Below are positions 32,398 to 41,883 of a stretch of DNA of 47,018 nucleotides, piece after piece. Origin of the DNA: Microbacteriaceae bacterium (GTDB taxonomy: Bacteria; Actinomycetota; Actinomycetes; Actinomycetales; Microbacteriaceae); assembly GCA_025463565.1 (NCBI GenBank), contig JAODAT010000037.1, positions 1 to 47,018 of the forward strand, given 5' to 3'. The position numbers and the translations under genes are program-made. Numbering within the stretch: position 1 is the stretch's first letter; the number at the start of each line of letters is the position of its first letter. The notes under the pieces were generated by a model. The model was not told the origin of the DNA, searched no databases, and worked only from the letters and a program-made list of their open reading frames with translations.

Positions 32398-32814
32398 ATG
32401 GAACCCACCGATCCCGTCTTCGCCATCGCGGTCGCCGCGGAGCTGGCGGGCATGCACCCGCAGACGCTTCGCCAGTACGACCGCCTCGAGCTGGTGGTGC
32501 CGCAGCGCACCGCGGGCCAGTCCCGACGGTATTCGATGCGGGATGTCGTGCAGCTGCGGGAGATCGCGCGTCTCGGCGCCGAAGGGGTCAGCCTCGAGGG
32601 TATCCGGCGGATCCTGCAGCTGGAGAACCAGGTCGCCGCGCTCGCCGATCGTGTGCGCGAACTGGAGTCTGCGCTCGCCGATGAGCTGCTCAACCGTCCC
32701 GGTCGCCGCGTGTTCGCCGGCGGCGAGTCAGGCGAGGTCGTGTCGCTTCGTGCCGGAACCCGTACCCAACGAAACACGCAACTGGTAGTTTGGCGCCCAC
32801 TCACTCACGACTAG
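32398..32814 (+). CDS. hspR: Heat-shock repressor HspR (MerR family)
   Basis: The 138-residue protein has a MerR-type HTH: FAIAVAAELAGMHPQTLRQYDRLELVVPQRTAGQSRRYSMRDV, then a long dimerisation helix (LQLENQVAALADRVRELESALADEL). HspR represses dnaK-type operons by binding HAIR sequences, with DnaK as corepressor in related bacteria. It closes the dnaK-grpE-dnaJ-hspR operon, and three HAIR-type sites are present in the window (28750, 28813, 34480). The ATG is 2 nt after the dnaJ stop. Confidence 0.95.
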   Translation: MEPTDPVFAIAVAAELAGMHPQTLRQYDRLELVVPQRTAGQSRRYSMRDVVQLREIARLGAEGVSLEGIRRILQLENQVAALADRVRELESALADELLNRPGRRVFAGGESGEVVSLRAGTRTQRNTQLVVWRPLTHD

Positions 32815-32824
32815 GCGGGATCAC

Positions 32825-33412
32825 ATGACTGTCGTTGCTCCGATCCGTCCATCGCTCACCCCAACCGCACGTCGCGGCGCGGCCGTCGCCGGATCTGTGG
32901 GGTTCGGCATGCTCACGCTCGGCTGGGCGCTTTTTCTCACGCCGCTTCTCATCCTCATCGCGGCGTCAACAGCCGCCTATTTCCTGAGCGCACTCTCCGA
33001 CAACCCTGACGACACGGAAGCGTCGAACACGCAGGCCCTGCTCAACGGGTTCGTTGGCGCGGGGTTTTTGATACCCCTCATCGCCAGTGTCGTCGTCGGC
33101 CTCGTGCTGATCGTGTTCGGCGTGATCGTCAGCGGGCGCGTATTGAAGTCGCACGGCGCGACCCGCCCCTGGGGCATCACGTGGTCGAGCATCGGCATCT
33201 CGATCGTGGCCTCGTGGATCGTCGACGGGGTGCTCGGCACCATCGGTGGTGTGGCCGCCTCCGCGGCGTCTGATCCCAACACCGGCTTCGGTACCGGATA
33301 CTGGACGGCGCTGGCCGTCGCCGGGGTGGTCATCCTCGCGGTCGACGTCGTGATCGGGCGATTCGTCTGGTGGTGGATGGCGAGCGCGTTCCGGCCGGCG
33401 GCGAGTGCCTGA
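32825..33412 (+). CDS. Membrane protein of unknown function, four helices
   Basis: The 195-residue protein has four predicted membrane helices (GFGMLTLGWALFLTPLLILIAAS, GAGFLIPLIASVVVGLVLIVFGVIV, GISIVASWIVDGVLGTIGG, WTALAVAGVVILAVDVVIGRFVWW) with short polar loops and a 15-residue cytoplasmic N-terminus. No family is recognised. It begins 10 nt after hspR and its end overlaps the methyltransferase start by 8 nt, so it may be cotranscribed with the heat-shock operon and the methyltransferase. The GGCGGGA before the ATG at 32825 is a weak Shine-Dalgarno. Confidence 0.75.
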   Translation: MTVVAPIRPSLTPTARRGAAVAGSVGFGMLTLGWALFLTPLLILIAASTAAYFLSALSDNPDDTEASNTQALLNGFVGAGFLIPLIASVVVGLVLIVFGVIVSGRVLKSHGATRPWGITWSSIGISIVASWIVDGVLGTIGGVAASAASDPNTGFGTGYWTALAVAGVVILAVDVVIGRFVWWWMASAFRPAASA

Positions 33413-34478
33413 CTTCTCACTTCTCCGCCGCTACCCCGATCCGGAGGCCGAGAACCTCCATGCGGTCGACGCGACCGACCGGCTGCTCGCCGAGCACGCG
33501 TCCGCGGCGCCAACGGCCATCCTCGGCGACCACTACGGCGCGCTGACTCTCGGCGCCATCGCGGCCGGGGCAACGGATGTGCGCGTCTTCCAGGACCGGC
33601 TGGTCGGCGAACGGGCATTGGCCAACAACATCGCAAGCGGTTATCGCAGCCTGCCGCTCTCCCGAGAACTGCTCACCGGAGCGACCGTCGTGCTGGTGCA
33701 GTTGCCGAAAGGCCTCGGTGAGCTCGACGAGTTGGCCGGAGCGGTGGCCCGCTGGGCGTCACCCGACGTCGTTCTCTACGCCGGCGGCCGCATCAAGCAT
33801 ATGAGCGTCGAGATGAACGCAGTGCTCGGCCGTCACTTCGAGACGGTCACCGCCTCGCTGGCCCGGCAGAAATCGCGGGTGCTGGTCGCGAGCGGCCCGA
33901 AGCCCTCGGAGGCGGACTACCCGCGACGCGAGTTTCACGATGACGTCGGGTTGTGGGTGTGCGCCCACGGCGGTGTCTTCGCCGGCTCGAGGGTGGACAT
34001 CGGCACGCGCTTTCTGCTGTCCGTGCTACCGGATGCCATGCCGGCCGCGCAGGCAGCCATCGACCTCGGGTGCGGGTCGGGCATTCTCGCCGCATCCCTC
34101 GCCAGAGATCGGCCGGGGCTTCGCGTGATCGCGTCGGACCAGTCCTGGTCGGCTGTCGAGTCCGCACGGGCGACGATGGAGGCGAACGGCGTCGCCGGCC
34201 GGGTGATCGTGGTCCGGGATGTCGGCCTGGGGTCGCAGCCGGCCGCGAGCGCGGATCTGGTCGTGCTCAACCCGCCTTTCCACAGCGGGACGACGGTGCA
34301 GACCGGACTTGCGAACGGATTGTTCGCCGAGGCCGCGCGTGTGCTGGCGCCGGGCGGGGAGCTCTGGACGGTCTTCAACTCCTCGCTGGCCTACCGGCCC
34401 GCGCTGGAGCGGATCGTCGGCCGAACCCGCGAGATCGCGCGCAATGCGAAGTTCACAGTGACCGCTTCTCGGGTGTAA
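33405..34478 (+). CDS. RlmG/RsmC-like SAM-dependent methyltransferase
   Basis: The 357-residue protein has the two-domain layout of the RlmG/RsmC rRNA (guanine-N2) methyltransferases: an N-terminal degenerate methyltransferase-like domain with a GxYGALTLG-type segment, and a C-terminal catalytic domain with the SAM motif [15 protein letters not shown] and the NPPFHSG active-site motif. The C-terminus [33 protein letters not shown] matches the RlmG signature. The substrate is probably 23S or 16S rRNA guanine, but which is undetermined. The GTG start overlaps the preceding gene by 8 nt, and the stop lies next to the clpB HAIR site. Confidence 0.85.
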   Translation: MPDFSLLRRYPDPEAENLHAVDATDRLLAEHASAAPTAILGDHYGALTLGAIAAGATDVRVFQDRLVGERALANNIASGYRSLPLSRELLTGATVVLVQLPKGLGELDELAGAVARWASPDVVLYAGGRIKHMSVEMNAVLGRHFETVTASLARQKSRVLVASGPKPSEADYPRREFHDDVGLWVCAHGGVFAGSRVDIGTRFLLSVLPDAMPAAQAAIDLGCGSGILAASLARDRPGLRVIASDQSWSAVESARATMEANGVAGRVIVVRDVGLGSQPAASADLVVLNPPFHSGTTVQTGLANGLFAEAARVLAPGGELWTVFNSSLAYRPALERIVGRTREIARNAKFTVTASRV

Positions 34479-34479
34479 A

Positions 34480-34500
34480 CTTGAGCCAGCTAGGCTCAAG
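34480..34500. promoter_or_regulatory. HAIR operator upstream of clpB
   Basis: CTTGAGC-N7-GCTCAAG is a perfect inverted repeat and matches the HAIR consensus at 12 of 14 positions. TAAACT (34476-34481), overlapping the methyltransferase stop, is a possible -10, so HspR could block it. A GAAAGGA Shine-Dalgarno follows. Confidence 0.85.
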
Positions 34501-34518
34501 TTGTCGAAAGGACAATGA

Positions 34519-36666
<2,148 letters not shown>

Positions 36667-36670
36667 GCCA

Positions 36671-37110
36671 CCGCGGGTTGAGACCTCACCAACGGGCAAC
36701 TTAAGCGGGTCGAGCTTGTCGAGACCTCACGAACGAGTAACTTAGCGGGTCGAGCGTGTCGAGACCTCACCAGCGGGCAACCTAAGCGGGTCGAGCTTGT
36801 CGAGACCTCACGAGCGGGTGACTTAAGCGGGTCGAGCTTGTCGAGACCTCACCAGCGGGTGACTTAAGCGGGTCGAGCTTGTCGAGACCTCACGAGCGGG
36901 TGACTCAAGCGGGTCGAGCTTGTCGAGACCTCACGAGCGGGTGACTCAAGCGGGTCGAGCTTGTCGAGACCTCACCAGCGGGTGACTCAAGCGGGTCGAG
37001 CTTGTCGAGACCTCACGAGCGGGTGACTCAAGCGGGTCGAGCTTGTCGAGACCTCACCAGCGGGTAACTCAAGCGGGTCGAGCCTGTCGAGACCTCACGA
37101 ACGAGCTAAC
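36671..37110 (+). repeat. 41-bp tandem repeat array, ten units plus a truncated one
   Basis: This fills the 439-nt gap between clpB and the GIY-YIG gene. A truncated unit (36671-36704) is followed by ten units beginning at 36705, 36745, 36786, 36827, 36868, 36909, 36950, 36991, 37032 and 37073. The first unit is 40 nt and units 2-9 are 41 nt. Each contains the dispersed core GTCGAGCTTGTCGAGAC, then CTCAC and a linker ending in TAA or CAA. Base 27 alternates between G and C in most units, suggesting an 82-bp dimer. No unique spacers exist, so it is not CRISPR. Each unit can form a small hairpin. Confidence 0.95.
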
Positions 37111-37390
37111 TCTCGCTGTGCGAGCGACTGAGCCCAGGCAGATCCCCGAGCCGGCCATCAATGAGCGCCTTCCGCTTGGCGCGACTCCAACCCTGCACTT
37201 GCTTCTCGCGCTCGAAGGCATCATCGATTCGATCGAACCACTCGCTGAACACGAGCTTCACCGGCTGACGCTTCGCCGTGTAGGCGCATCCGATTCCCGA
37301 CTGGTGTTCTGCAACTCGTAGCTCGAGGATGCGAGCGCTACCGACGTAATAGGAGCCGTCGCCGCACTCGAGGATGTAAACATTGGGCAT
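37106..37390 (-). CDS. GIY-YIG family nuclease-like protein (UPF0213-type)
   Basis: The 94-residue protein is a free-standing GIY-YIG domain. The two strands are VYI (4-6) and YVG (15-17) in NVYILECGDGSYYVG, followed by a helix with catalytic-type Arg25 and His29 (ELRVAEH), and a Glu in EREKQVQGWSRAKRKALI. Such short proteins (YhbQ/UPF0213) are nucleases or DNA-binding proteins of mostly unknown role. The ATG at 37390 matches the family start; a GTG at 37408 would add six residues. Its last codons touch the final unit of the 41-bp array, and oppositely oriented copies of the same repeat lie upstream of it (37461-37574), so the gene is bracketed by the repeat. Confidence 0.87.
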   Translation of the reverse strand: MPNVYILECGDGSYYVGSARILELRVAEHQSGIGCAYTAKRQPVKLVFSEWFDRIDDAFEREKQVQGWSRAKRKALIDGRLGDLPGLSRSHSES

Positions 37391-37460
37391 TGATGAAGGC
37401 TGCCTCACGCGCTAGGGGAGCACCGAGCTCCCGGTAGCCGTTGTGGGAACTCGGTGACGG

Positions 37461-37574
37461 TTACTCGCTGGTGAGGTCTCGACAAGCTCGACCCGCTGGG
37501 GTTGCCCGCTGGTGAGGTCTCGACAGGCTCGACCCGCTTAGGAGGCTCGACCCGCTAAGGAGGCTCGACCCGCT
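37461..37574 (-). repeat. Inverse-orientation repeat block upstream of the GIY-YIG gene
   Basis: Two full copies in minus orientation, 37470-37497 and 37511-37538, are separated by a 13-nt linker. They are followed by two truncated 18-nt tandem units (37539-37556, 37557-37574) that keep only the GGCTCGACCCGCT end. Together with the array at 36671-37110 they flank the GIY-YIG gene in opposite orientations. Confidence 0.9.
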
Positions 37575-37583
37575 CGGCGATGT

Positions 37584-37589
37584 TAGCCT
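37584..37589 (+). promoter_or_regulatory. Candidate leaderless -10 (TAGCCT) for the acyltransferase gene
   Basis: TAGCCT ends 7 nt before the ATG at 37597 and begins 9 nt after the repeat block. Confidence 0.5.
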
Positions 37590-37596
37590 CGATCCG

Positions 37597-39663
37597 ATGA
37601 CCCAGACCGAGCCGGCGCAGCCCAAGGCGACCCACTTCCAGCCGCACATCCAGGGCTTGCGGGCCATCGCCGTCGTCCTGGTCGTGCTCTACCACTTCTG
37701 GCCGGGCCGGCTCAGCGGTGGTTATATCGGCGTCGACATCTTTTTCGTGATCTCCGGCTTTCTCATCACCGGGCAGCTTGCCCGCGAGCTCGATCGCAGC
37801 GGGCGCATCTCGCTTCCCTCGTTCTGGGCGAAGCGCGCTCGACGGTTGCTCCCGGCGTCGCTGTTGGTGCTGCTGTTCGGCGTGATCGTGACCCTGTTCA
37901 TCCTTCCGCTGTCGAGCCTGGTCTCGTCGCTGAAGGAGATCGTCGCGAGTGCCTTCTACGTCGAGAACTGGTCGCTCGCCGCCGGGTCGGTCGACTACCT
38001 CGCCTCTCACGATGCGACTGTCGCCCAGCACTACTGGTCGCTCTCGGTGGAGGAGCAGTTCTACATCATCTGGCCACTGCTGCTGCTCGGCGCAACCTGG
38101 CTGGCGGTGAAGTTCTTCTCGAAGCGCCGGTGGATCCCGATGATCGGCATCGTCGCGCTGGTGACGGTGGTCTCGCTGGTCCTCTCGATCGCATACACGC
38201 ACACGAACCCGTCCGAGGCGTTCTTCGTCACGTTCACCCGCGGCTGGGAGTTCGGGGTCGGCGGCATCCTTGCCCTGCTGCCGCGCCTGCGACCCCGGCG
38301 GGTGTGGCTGTCGAACCTGCTCGGTTTCGCGGGCATCCTGATCATTCTGGTGACGGCATATCGCTACAACCAGGACACCCAGTTCCCTGGCACCGCGGCT
38401 ATCCTCCCGGTGATCGGTGCGGCTCTGGTGATCGTCTCCGAGCGGCGGGCGCACTGGTTCGACGCGGCCGGATTGCTCTCGCTGCGGCCGGTGCGGTTCA
38501 TCGGCGACATTTCATACTCGGTATACCTCTGGCACTGGCCGCTGATCATCATCGCCCCGTACATCCCGGGCTGGGGGCTCGACGGTATCAACCGCGTCGC
38601 GCTGGTGATCGCCTCGTTCGTGCTCGGCTGGCTGACGAAGCGGTTCGTCGAAGACCCGGTGCGCAAGTGGCGGTTCTTCAGCGCGCGCAAACCCCGGGTG
38701 ACCTACGCCTTCGTGGTCGCAGGGATGGCGGTGATCGCGCTCGCGGCCGGCAGCGTGTTCGCCGTGCAGAACCCCAAATACGCGGCGGCCGCATCCGAAC
38801 TTGCGTCGATTTCGGCGAACCCGCCCGCCTGCTTCGGCGCGCTGGCGAGCGACAGCTGCGTCAACGCGAAGCTCGCGAACGCGGTGATACCGGATGCCGG
38901 ATTCGGCAATGCAGACGAGCCCGGTCACGACAACTGCTTCGTGCAGCTCAACGACTCCGCCGTCGTCGCCTGCCACTTCGGATCGAAGGCCAAGGACGCG
39001 CCACGCGTCGCGCTCATCGGCGACAGCCACGCGTACCAGTACATCGAGGTGATGATCGCGCTCGCCGACAAGAATGGCTGGGCACTCACCACCTACCTGA
39101 AGGGTGCGTGCCCCTGGAACACGACACCGATCGGCGGGCCGTCGATCGCGTTCACGGACTCCTGCAGCGCCTGGCTGGCGAACCTGAAGACCACCCTCGC
39201 CGCGGCTCCAAAGTATGACGCGATCGTGGTCGGCGCACTGCACGATACGCCGTATGTCACCTCGTCCTCCAACCCCGAGCAGCAGATCGCCACCGGATTC
39301 GAGAACGCCTGGCAGCAGGCGAAGGGTGCGCCGATCGTCGCGATGGTCGACAACCCCGACTTCCTGACCGACCCGAACAAGTGCCTGCGACTGAGTCCCG
39401 CCAAGGACTGCACAGAGGCCCGCAGTGACGTGCTTCCGAAGCTCGACCCGCTGAAAACGGCGGCGGATTCGGTGGGCGCGGCCGAGGTCGACCTCACCGA
39501 CAAATACTGCGATGCATCGAAGTGCTACAGCGTGATCGGCGGCGCTAACGTCTACCGCGACCAGGATCACCTCACGGTCACCTGGACCATGACGCTCCGG
39601 TCGTTCATCGGGGATGCCGTCACCCAGACCCTCGACAAGTATGCGAAGGCTTCGCTCGAATAG
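37597..39663 (+). CDS. Acyltransferase-3 with C-terminal SGNH domain (OafA-like)
   Basis: The 688-residue protein has an N-terminal membrane acyltransferase-3 domain of about ten helices (residues 1-370) with HFWPGRLSGGYIGVDIFFVISGFLI and the catalytic-type SLSVEEQFYIIWPLLL motif, and a C-terminal extracytoplasmic SGNH hydrolase-like domain. The latter has block I GDSHAYQYIEV (near residue 474) and a final DQDHLT motif (near 654) with the catalytic Asp-His. Such fusions O-acetylate cell-wall or surface glycans. A cysteine pair (CFGALASDSC) suggests a folded exterior. The gene stands alone; the TAG stop begins the -10 hexamer of the next gene. Confidence 0.92.
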   Translation: MTQTEPAQPKATHFQPHIQGLRAIAVVLVVLYHFWPGRLSGGYIGVDIFFVISGFLITGQLARELDRSGRISLPSFWAKRARRLLPASLLVLLFGVIVTLFILPLSSLVSSLKEIVASAFYVENWSLAAGSVDYLASHDATVAQHYWSLSVEEQFYIIWPLLLLGATWLAVKFFSKRRWIPMIGIVALVTVVSLVLSIAYTHTNPSEAFFVTFTRGWEFGVGGILALLPRLRPRRVWLSNLLGFAGILIILVTAYRYNQDTQFPGTAAILPVIGAALVIVSERRAHWFDAAGLLSLRPVRFIGDISYSVYLWHWPLIIIAPYIPGWGLDGINRVALVIASFVLGWLTKRFVEDPVRKWRFFSARKPRVTYAFVVAGMAVIALAAGSVFAVQNPKYAAAASELASISANPPACFGALASDSCVNAKLANAVIPDAGFGNADEPGHDNCFVQLNDSAVVACHFGSKAKDAPRVALIGDSHAYQYIEVMIALADKNGWALTTYLKGACPWNTTPIGGPSIAFTDSCSAWLANLKTTLAAAPKYDAIVVGALHDTPYVTSSSNPEQQIATGFENAWQQAKGAPIVAMVDNPDFLTDPNKCLRLSPAKDCTEARSDVLPKLDPLKTAADSVGAAEVDLTDKYCDASKCYSVIGGANVYRDQDHLTVTWTMTLRSFIGDAVTQTLDKYAKASLE

Positions 39664-39666
39664 GCT
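39661..39666 (+). promoter_or_regulatory. Candidate leaderless -10 (TAGGCT) for the alcohol dehydrogenase gene
   Basis: TAGGCT begins with the acyltransferase stop codon and ends 6 nt before the ATG at 39673. Confidence 0.5.
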
Positions 39667-39672
39667 CAGTTC

Positions 39673-40722
39673 ATGCTTGCAACGATGATCTATGGCGAAC
39701 GCGACATCCGGCTCGACGAGGTTCCCGACCCCAAGCTCTCCACCGGCGGGGACGCGATCGTGCGCGTGGTGGCAGCCTGCGTGTGCGGTTCCGACCTTTG
39801 GCCGTACCGGGGCGTGGTGCCGACCGAGCACCCCCGCCGCATCGGCCACGAGTTCGTCGGGATCGTCGACAGCGTGGGCCGTGAGGTCACGAAGATCAAG
39901 GTCGGTGACTTCGTCATCGCACCCTTCTACGACTGCGACATGACCTGCGTCAACTGCCGAAACGGCGTCAGCACCTCGTGCCTGCACGGCGGCTGGTGGG
40001 GTGCGGATGACCGCATCGGCGGGTTCGCGGATGGCGGCCAGGGCGAGTGGGTGCGCGTGCCGCACGCGGACGGCAGTCTGGTCGCCGTACCCGGCCAGCC
40101 GACCGACGAGCAGGTGCCGGGGCTCCTGACCCTGGCTGACGTCATGGGAACGGGTCATCATGCGGCGCTCTCCGCGGGCGTGACGTCGGGCAGCACCGTG
40201 GTCGTGGTCGGTGACGGGGCGGTCGGTCTTTGCGCGGTCATCGCGGCGAAGCGGCTGGGGGCATCCCGTATCGTGGCCATGTCCCGGCACGCTGACCGGC
40301 AGGCCCTCGCCCGGGAGTTCGGCGCGACCGACGTCGTGGCGGAGCGCGGCGACGACGGCGTCGACGCTATTAGGGAGCTGTTCGGCGGCATCGGCGCGGA
40401 CTGCGTGCTCGAGTGCGTCGGCACGAAGGAGTCGATGGATCAGGCGATCCGGTCGACCCGCCCCGGCGGCACGGTGGGCTACGTCGGTGTGCCGAACGGC
40501 GGTTCCGAGCTGCCGATCCGCTCACTGTTCAACCGCAACGTCGGCGTCAACGGCGGCGTCGCCCCGGTGCGCAACTACGTCGAGGAGTTGCTGCCCGAGG
40601 TGCTCTCGGGCACTATCCGGCCCGGGTTGGTCTTCGACCTGCAGCTGCCGCTCGCTGAGGTCGCGGAGGCGTATGCCGCGATGGACGAGCGCCGTGCCAC
40701 GAAGGTGCTGCTTCGCCCGTAG
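39673..40722 (+). CDS. Zinc-dependent alcohol dehydrogenase family protein
   Basis: The 349-residue MDR enzyme keeps the catalytic-zinc set: Cys38 in CVCGSDLW, the GHEFVG motif and the following Glu. Structural-zinc cysteines are partly present (CDMTCVNCRNGVSTSC, 4 Cys with the spacing of the lobe loop). The Rossmann motif is VVVVGDGAVGLCAVIAA, and HADRQALAREFGATDVV is typical of S-(hydroxymethyl)glutathione/IMP-DH-like relatives. NAD(P) and substrate specificity cannot be decided. ATG 39673 is supported by TAGGCT 6 nt upstream. It is convergent with threonine aldolase, with one repeat copy between the stops. Confidence 0.9.
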   Translation: MLATMIYGERDIRLDEVPDPKLSTGGDAIVRVVAACVCGSDLWPYRGVVPTEHPRRIGHEFVGIVDSVGREVTKIKVGDFVIAPFYDCDMTCVNCRNGVSTSCLHGGWWGADDRIGGFADGGQGEWVRVPHADGSLVAVPGQPTDEQVPGLLTLADVMGTGHHAALSAGVTSGSTVVVVGDGAVGLCAVIAAKRLGASRIVAMSRHADRQALAREFGATDVVAERGDDGVDAIRELFGGIGADCVLECVGTKESMDQAIRSTRPGGTVGYVGVPNGGSELPIRSLFNRNVGVNGGVAPVRNYVEELLPEVLSGTIRPGLVFDLQLPLAEVAEAYAAMDERRATKVLLRP

Positions 40723-40756
40723 CTCGCAGGTGAGGTCTCGACAGGCTCGACCCGCT
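40723..40756 (-). repeat. Single palindromic repeat between convergent stops
   Basis: One minus-oriented copy (core GTCTCGACAGGCTCGAC) occupies the whole gap between the dehydrogenase TAG (40720-40722) and the threonine aldolase stop (40757-40759). It abuts the aldolase stop exactly, as the copy at 13533-13560 abuts hmuO. Confidence 0.88.
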
Positions 40757-41812
40757 CTACCGAGAGAGCTCCTCGAGGATGACCGCGACGAACGCATCGA
40801 CGTCGGCCTCGGTCGTGTCGAACGCGGCCATCCAGCGCACCTCGCCCTTCGCGCGGTCCCAGTCGTAGAAGCGCACCCGCTCGCGGATGCGGTCTGAGAC
40901 GGCGGTGTCGAGCATCGCGAAAACCGCGTTGGCCTGGGTCTTCTGGCTGAACCCGAGCCCCTCGGGCGCGGCATCTTCGAGCGATCGGCGCAGGTGCGCT
41001 GCCATCGAGTTGGCGTGGCCGGCGGAGGTGAGCCACAGGTCGTCGTCGAGCATGGCCAGCAGTTGCGCCGAGACGAAGCGCATCTTGCTGGCGAGTTGCA
41101 TGGTGAGCTTGCGCAGGAAGATGAGGCCGTCGGCCGCGTCCGGGTTGATGGCGACGATGGCCTCGCCGTACAGCATGCCGTTCTTGGTGCCGCCGAAGCT
41201 CAGGATGTCGACGCCGGCATCCGTCGTGAAGTCGCGTACCGGAACCTGCAGCGCCGCCGCCGCGTTCGCGATGCGCGCGCCGTCCATGTGCAGCTTCATG
41301 CCGAGCGAGTGAACGTGATCGCCGATCGCCTTCACCTCGTCGACGCTGTACAGCGTGCCGAGCTCGGACGTCTGGGTGATGCTCACCGCGAGCGGCTGGG
41401 CACGGTGCTCGTCGCCCCAGCCCCAGGCTTCGCGGTCGATCAGCTCGGGTGTGAGCTTTCCGTCGGGCGTCGCGACCGTCAGCAGCTTGAGCCCCGTGAG
41501 CCGTTCGGGGGCTCCCCCCTCGTCGGTGTGGATGTGCGCGGTCGAGGTGCCGATGATCGCGCCCCAGCGCGGCACCAGTGATGTCAGAGCCGTCACGTTG
41601 GCCCCCGTGCCGTTGAACACGGGAAAGGTCTCGGCCCGATCGCCGAACAGGCGCTTCATCTCCACCTGCAGCTGCGCGGTGTAGTCGTCCTCACCGTAGG
41701 CGATCTGGTGGCCGCCGTTGGCCTCGGACAGGGCCGCCAGCACCGCAGGGTGTGCGCCGGCATAGTTGTCGGAGGCGAAGCCGCGCCAGGCCGGGTCGTG
41801 GAGTTGCGTCAT
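40757..41812 (-). CDS. L-threonine aldolase (low-specificity) family protein
   Basis: The 351-residue PLP enzyme cleaves threonine and allo-threonine to glycine and acetaldehyde. The fold-type I landmarks are the N-terminal DNYAGAHPAVLAAL, the HMDGARIANAA region with the PLP-ring Asp and Arg, and the Schiff-base lysine in LSFGGTKNGMLYGEA. Relatives include beta-hydroxyaspartate and phenylserine aldolases, so exact substrate is open. The ATG at 41812 gives MTQLHDPAWRGFASDNYAGA; the open frame extends to 41920 but runs over the divergent regulatory palindrome. It is divergent from the LuxR-type regulator gene and ends at a repeat copy. Confidence 0.9.
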   Translation of the reverse strand: MTQLHDPAWRGFASDNYAGAHPAVLAALSEANGGHQIAYGEDDYTAQLQVEMKRLFGDRAETFPVFNGTGANVTALTSLVPRWGAIIGTSTAHIHTDEGGAPERLTGLKLLTVATPDGKLTPELIDREAWGWGDEHRAQPLAVSITQTSELGTLYSVDEVKAIGDHVHSLGMKLHMDGARIANAAAALQVPVRDFTTDAGVDILSFGGTKNGMLYGEAIVAINPDAADGLIFLRKLTMQLASKMRFVSAQLLAMLDDDLWLTSAGHANSMAAHLRRSLEDAAPEGLGFSQKTQANAVFAMLDTAVSDRIRERVRFYDWDRAKGEVRWMAAFDTTEADVDAFVAVILEELSR

Positions 41813-41837
41813 GCCTCTATTCTCTCCCGCCCCGATT

Positions 41838-41858
41838 GCTGAGTAGGAACTACTCAGC
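41838..41858. promoter_or_regulatory. 21-bp palindrome between threonine aldolase and LuxR-type regulator
   Basis: A perfect 8-bp inverted repeat, GCTGAGTA and TACTCAGC, surrounds a GGAAC centre. On the plus strand it contains TAGG-N3-TACTCA, and the last base of TACTCA (41856) lies 27 nt before the GTG at 41884. The same TACTCA-27 nt spacing recurs at both surface-protein genes to the right. Autoregulation by the regulator is inferred. Confidence 0.6.
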
Positions 41859-41883
41859 CGGTCGAACGGGGCGCTGCCGTACT

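Noticed and set aside
36671-37110. CRISPR array
   Set aside because: The units adjoin without unique spacers, are 41 nt throughout, and the same sequence is scattered as single and paired copies. No cas genes are present.
36671-37667. Short open frames running through the repeat blocks
   Set aside because: Their translations simply repeat the element (SRPHQR- and GRACRDL-type peptides). They lack start signals and run into neighbouring genes.
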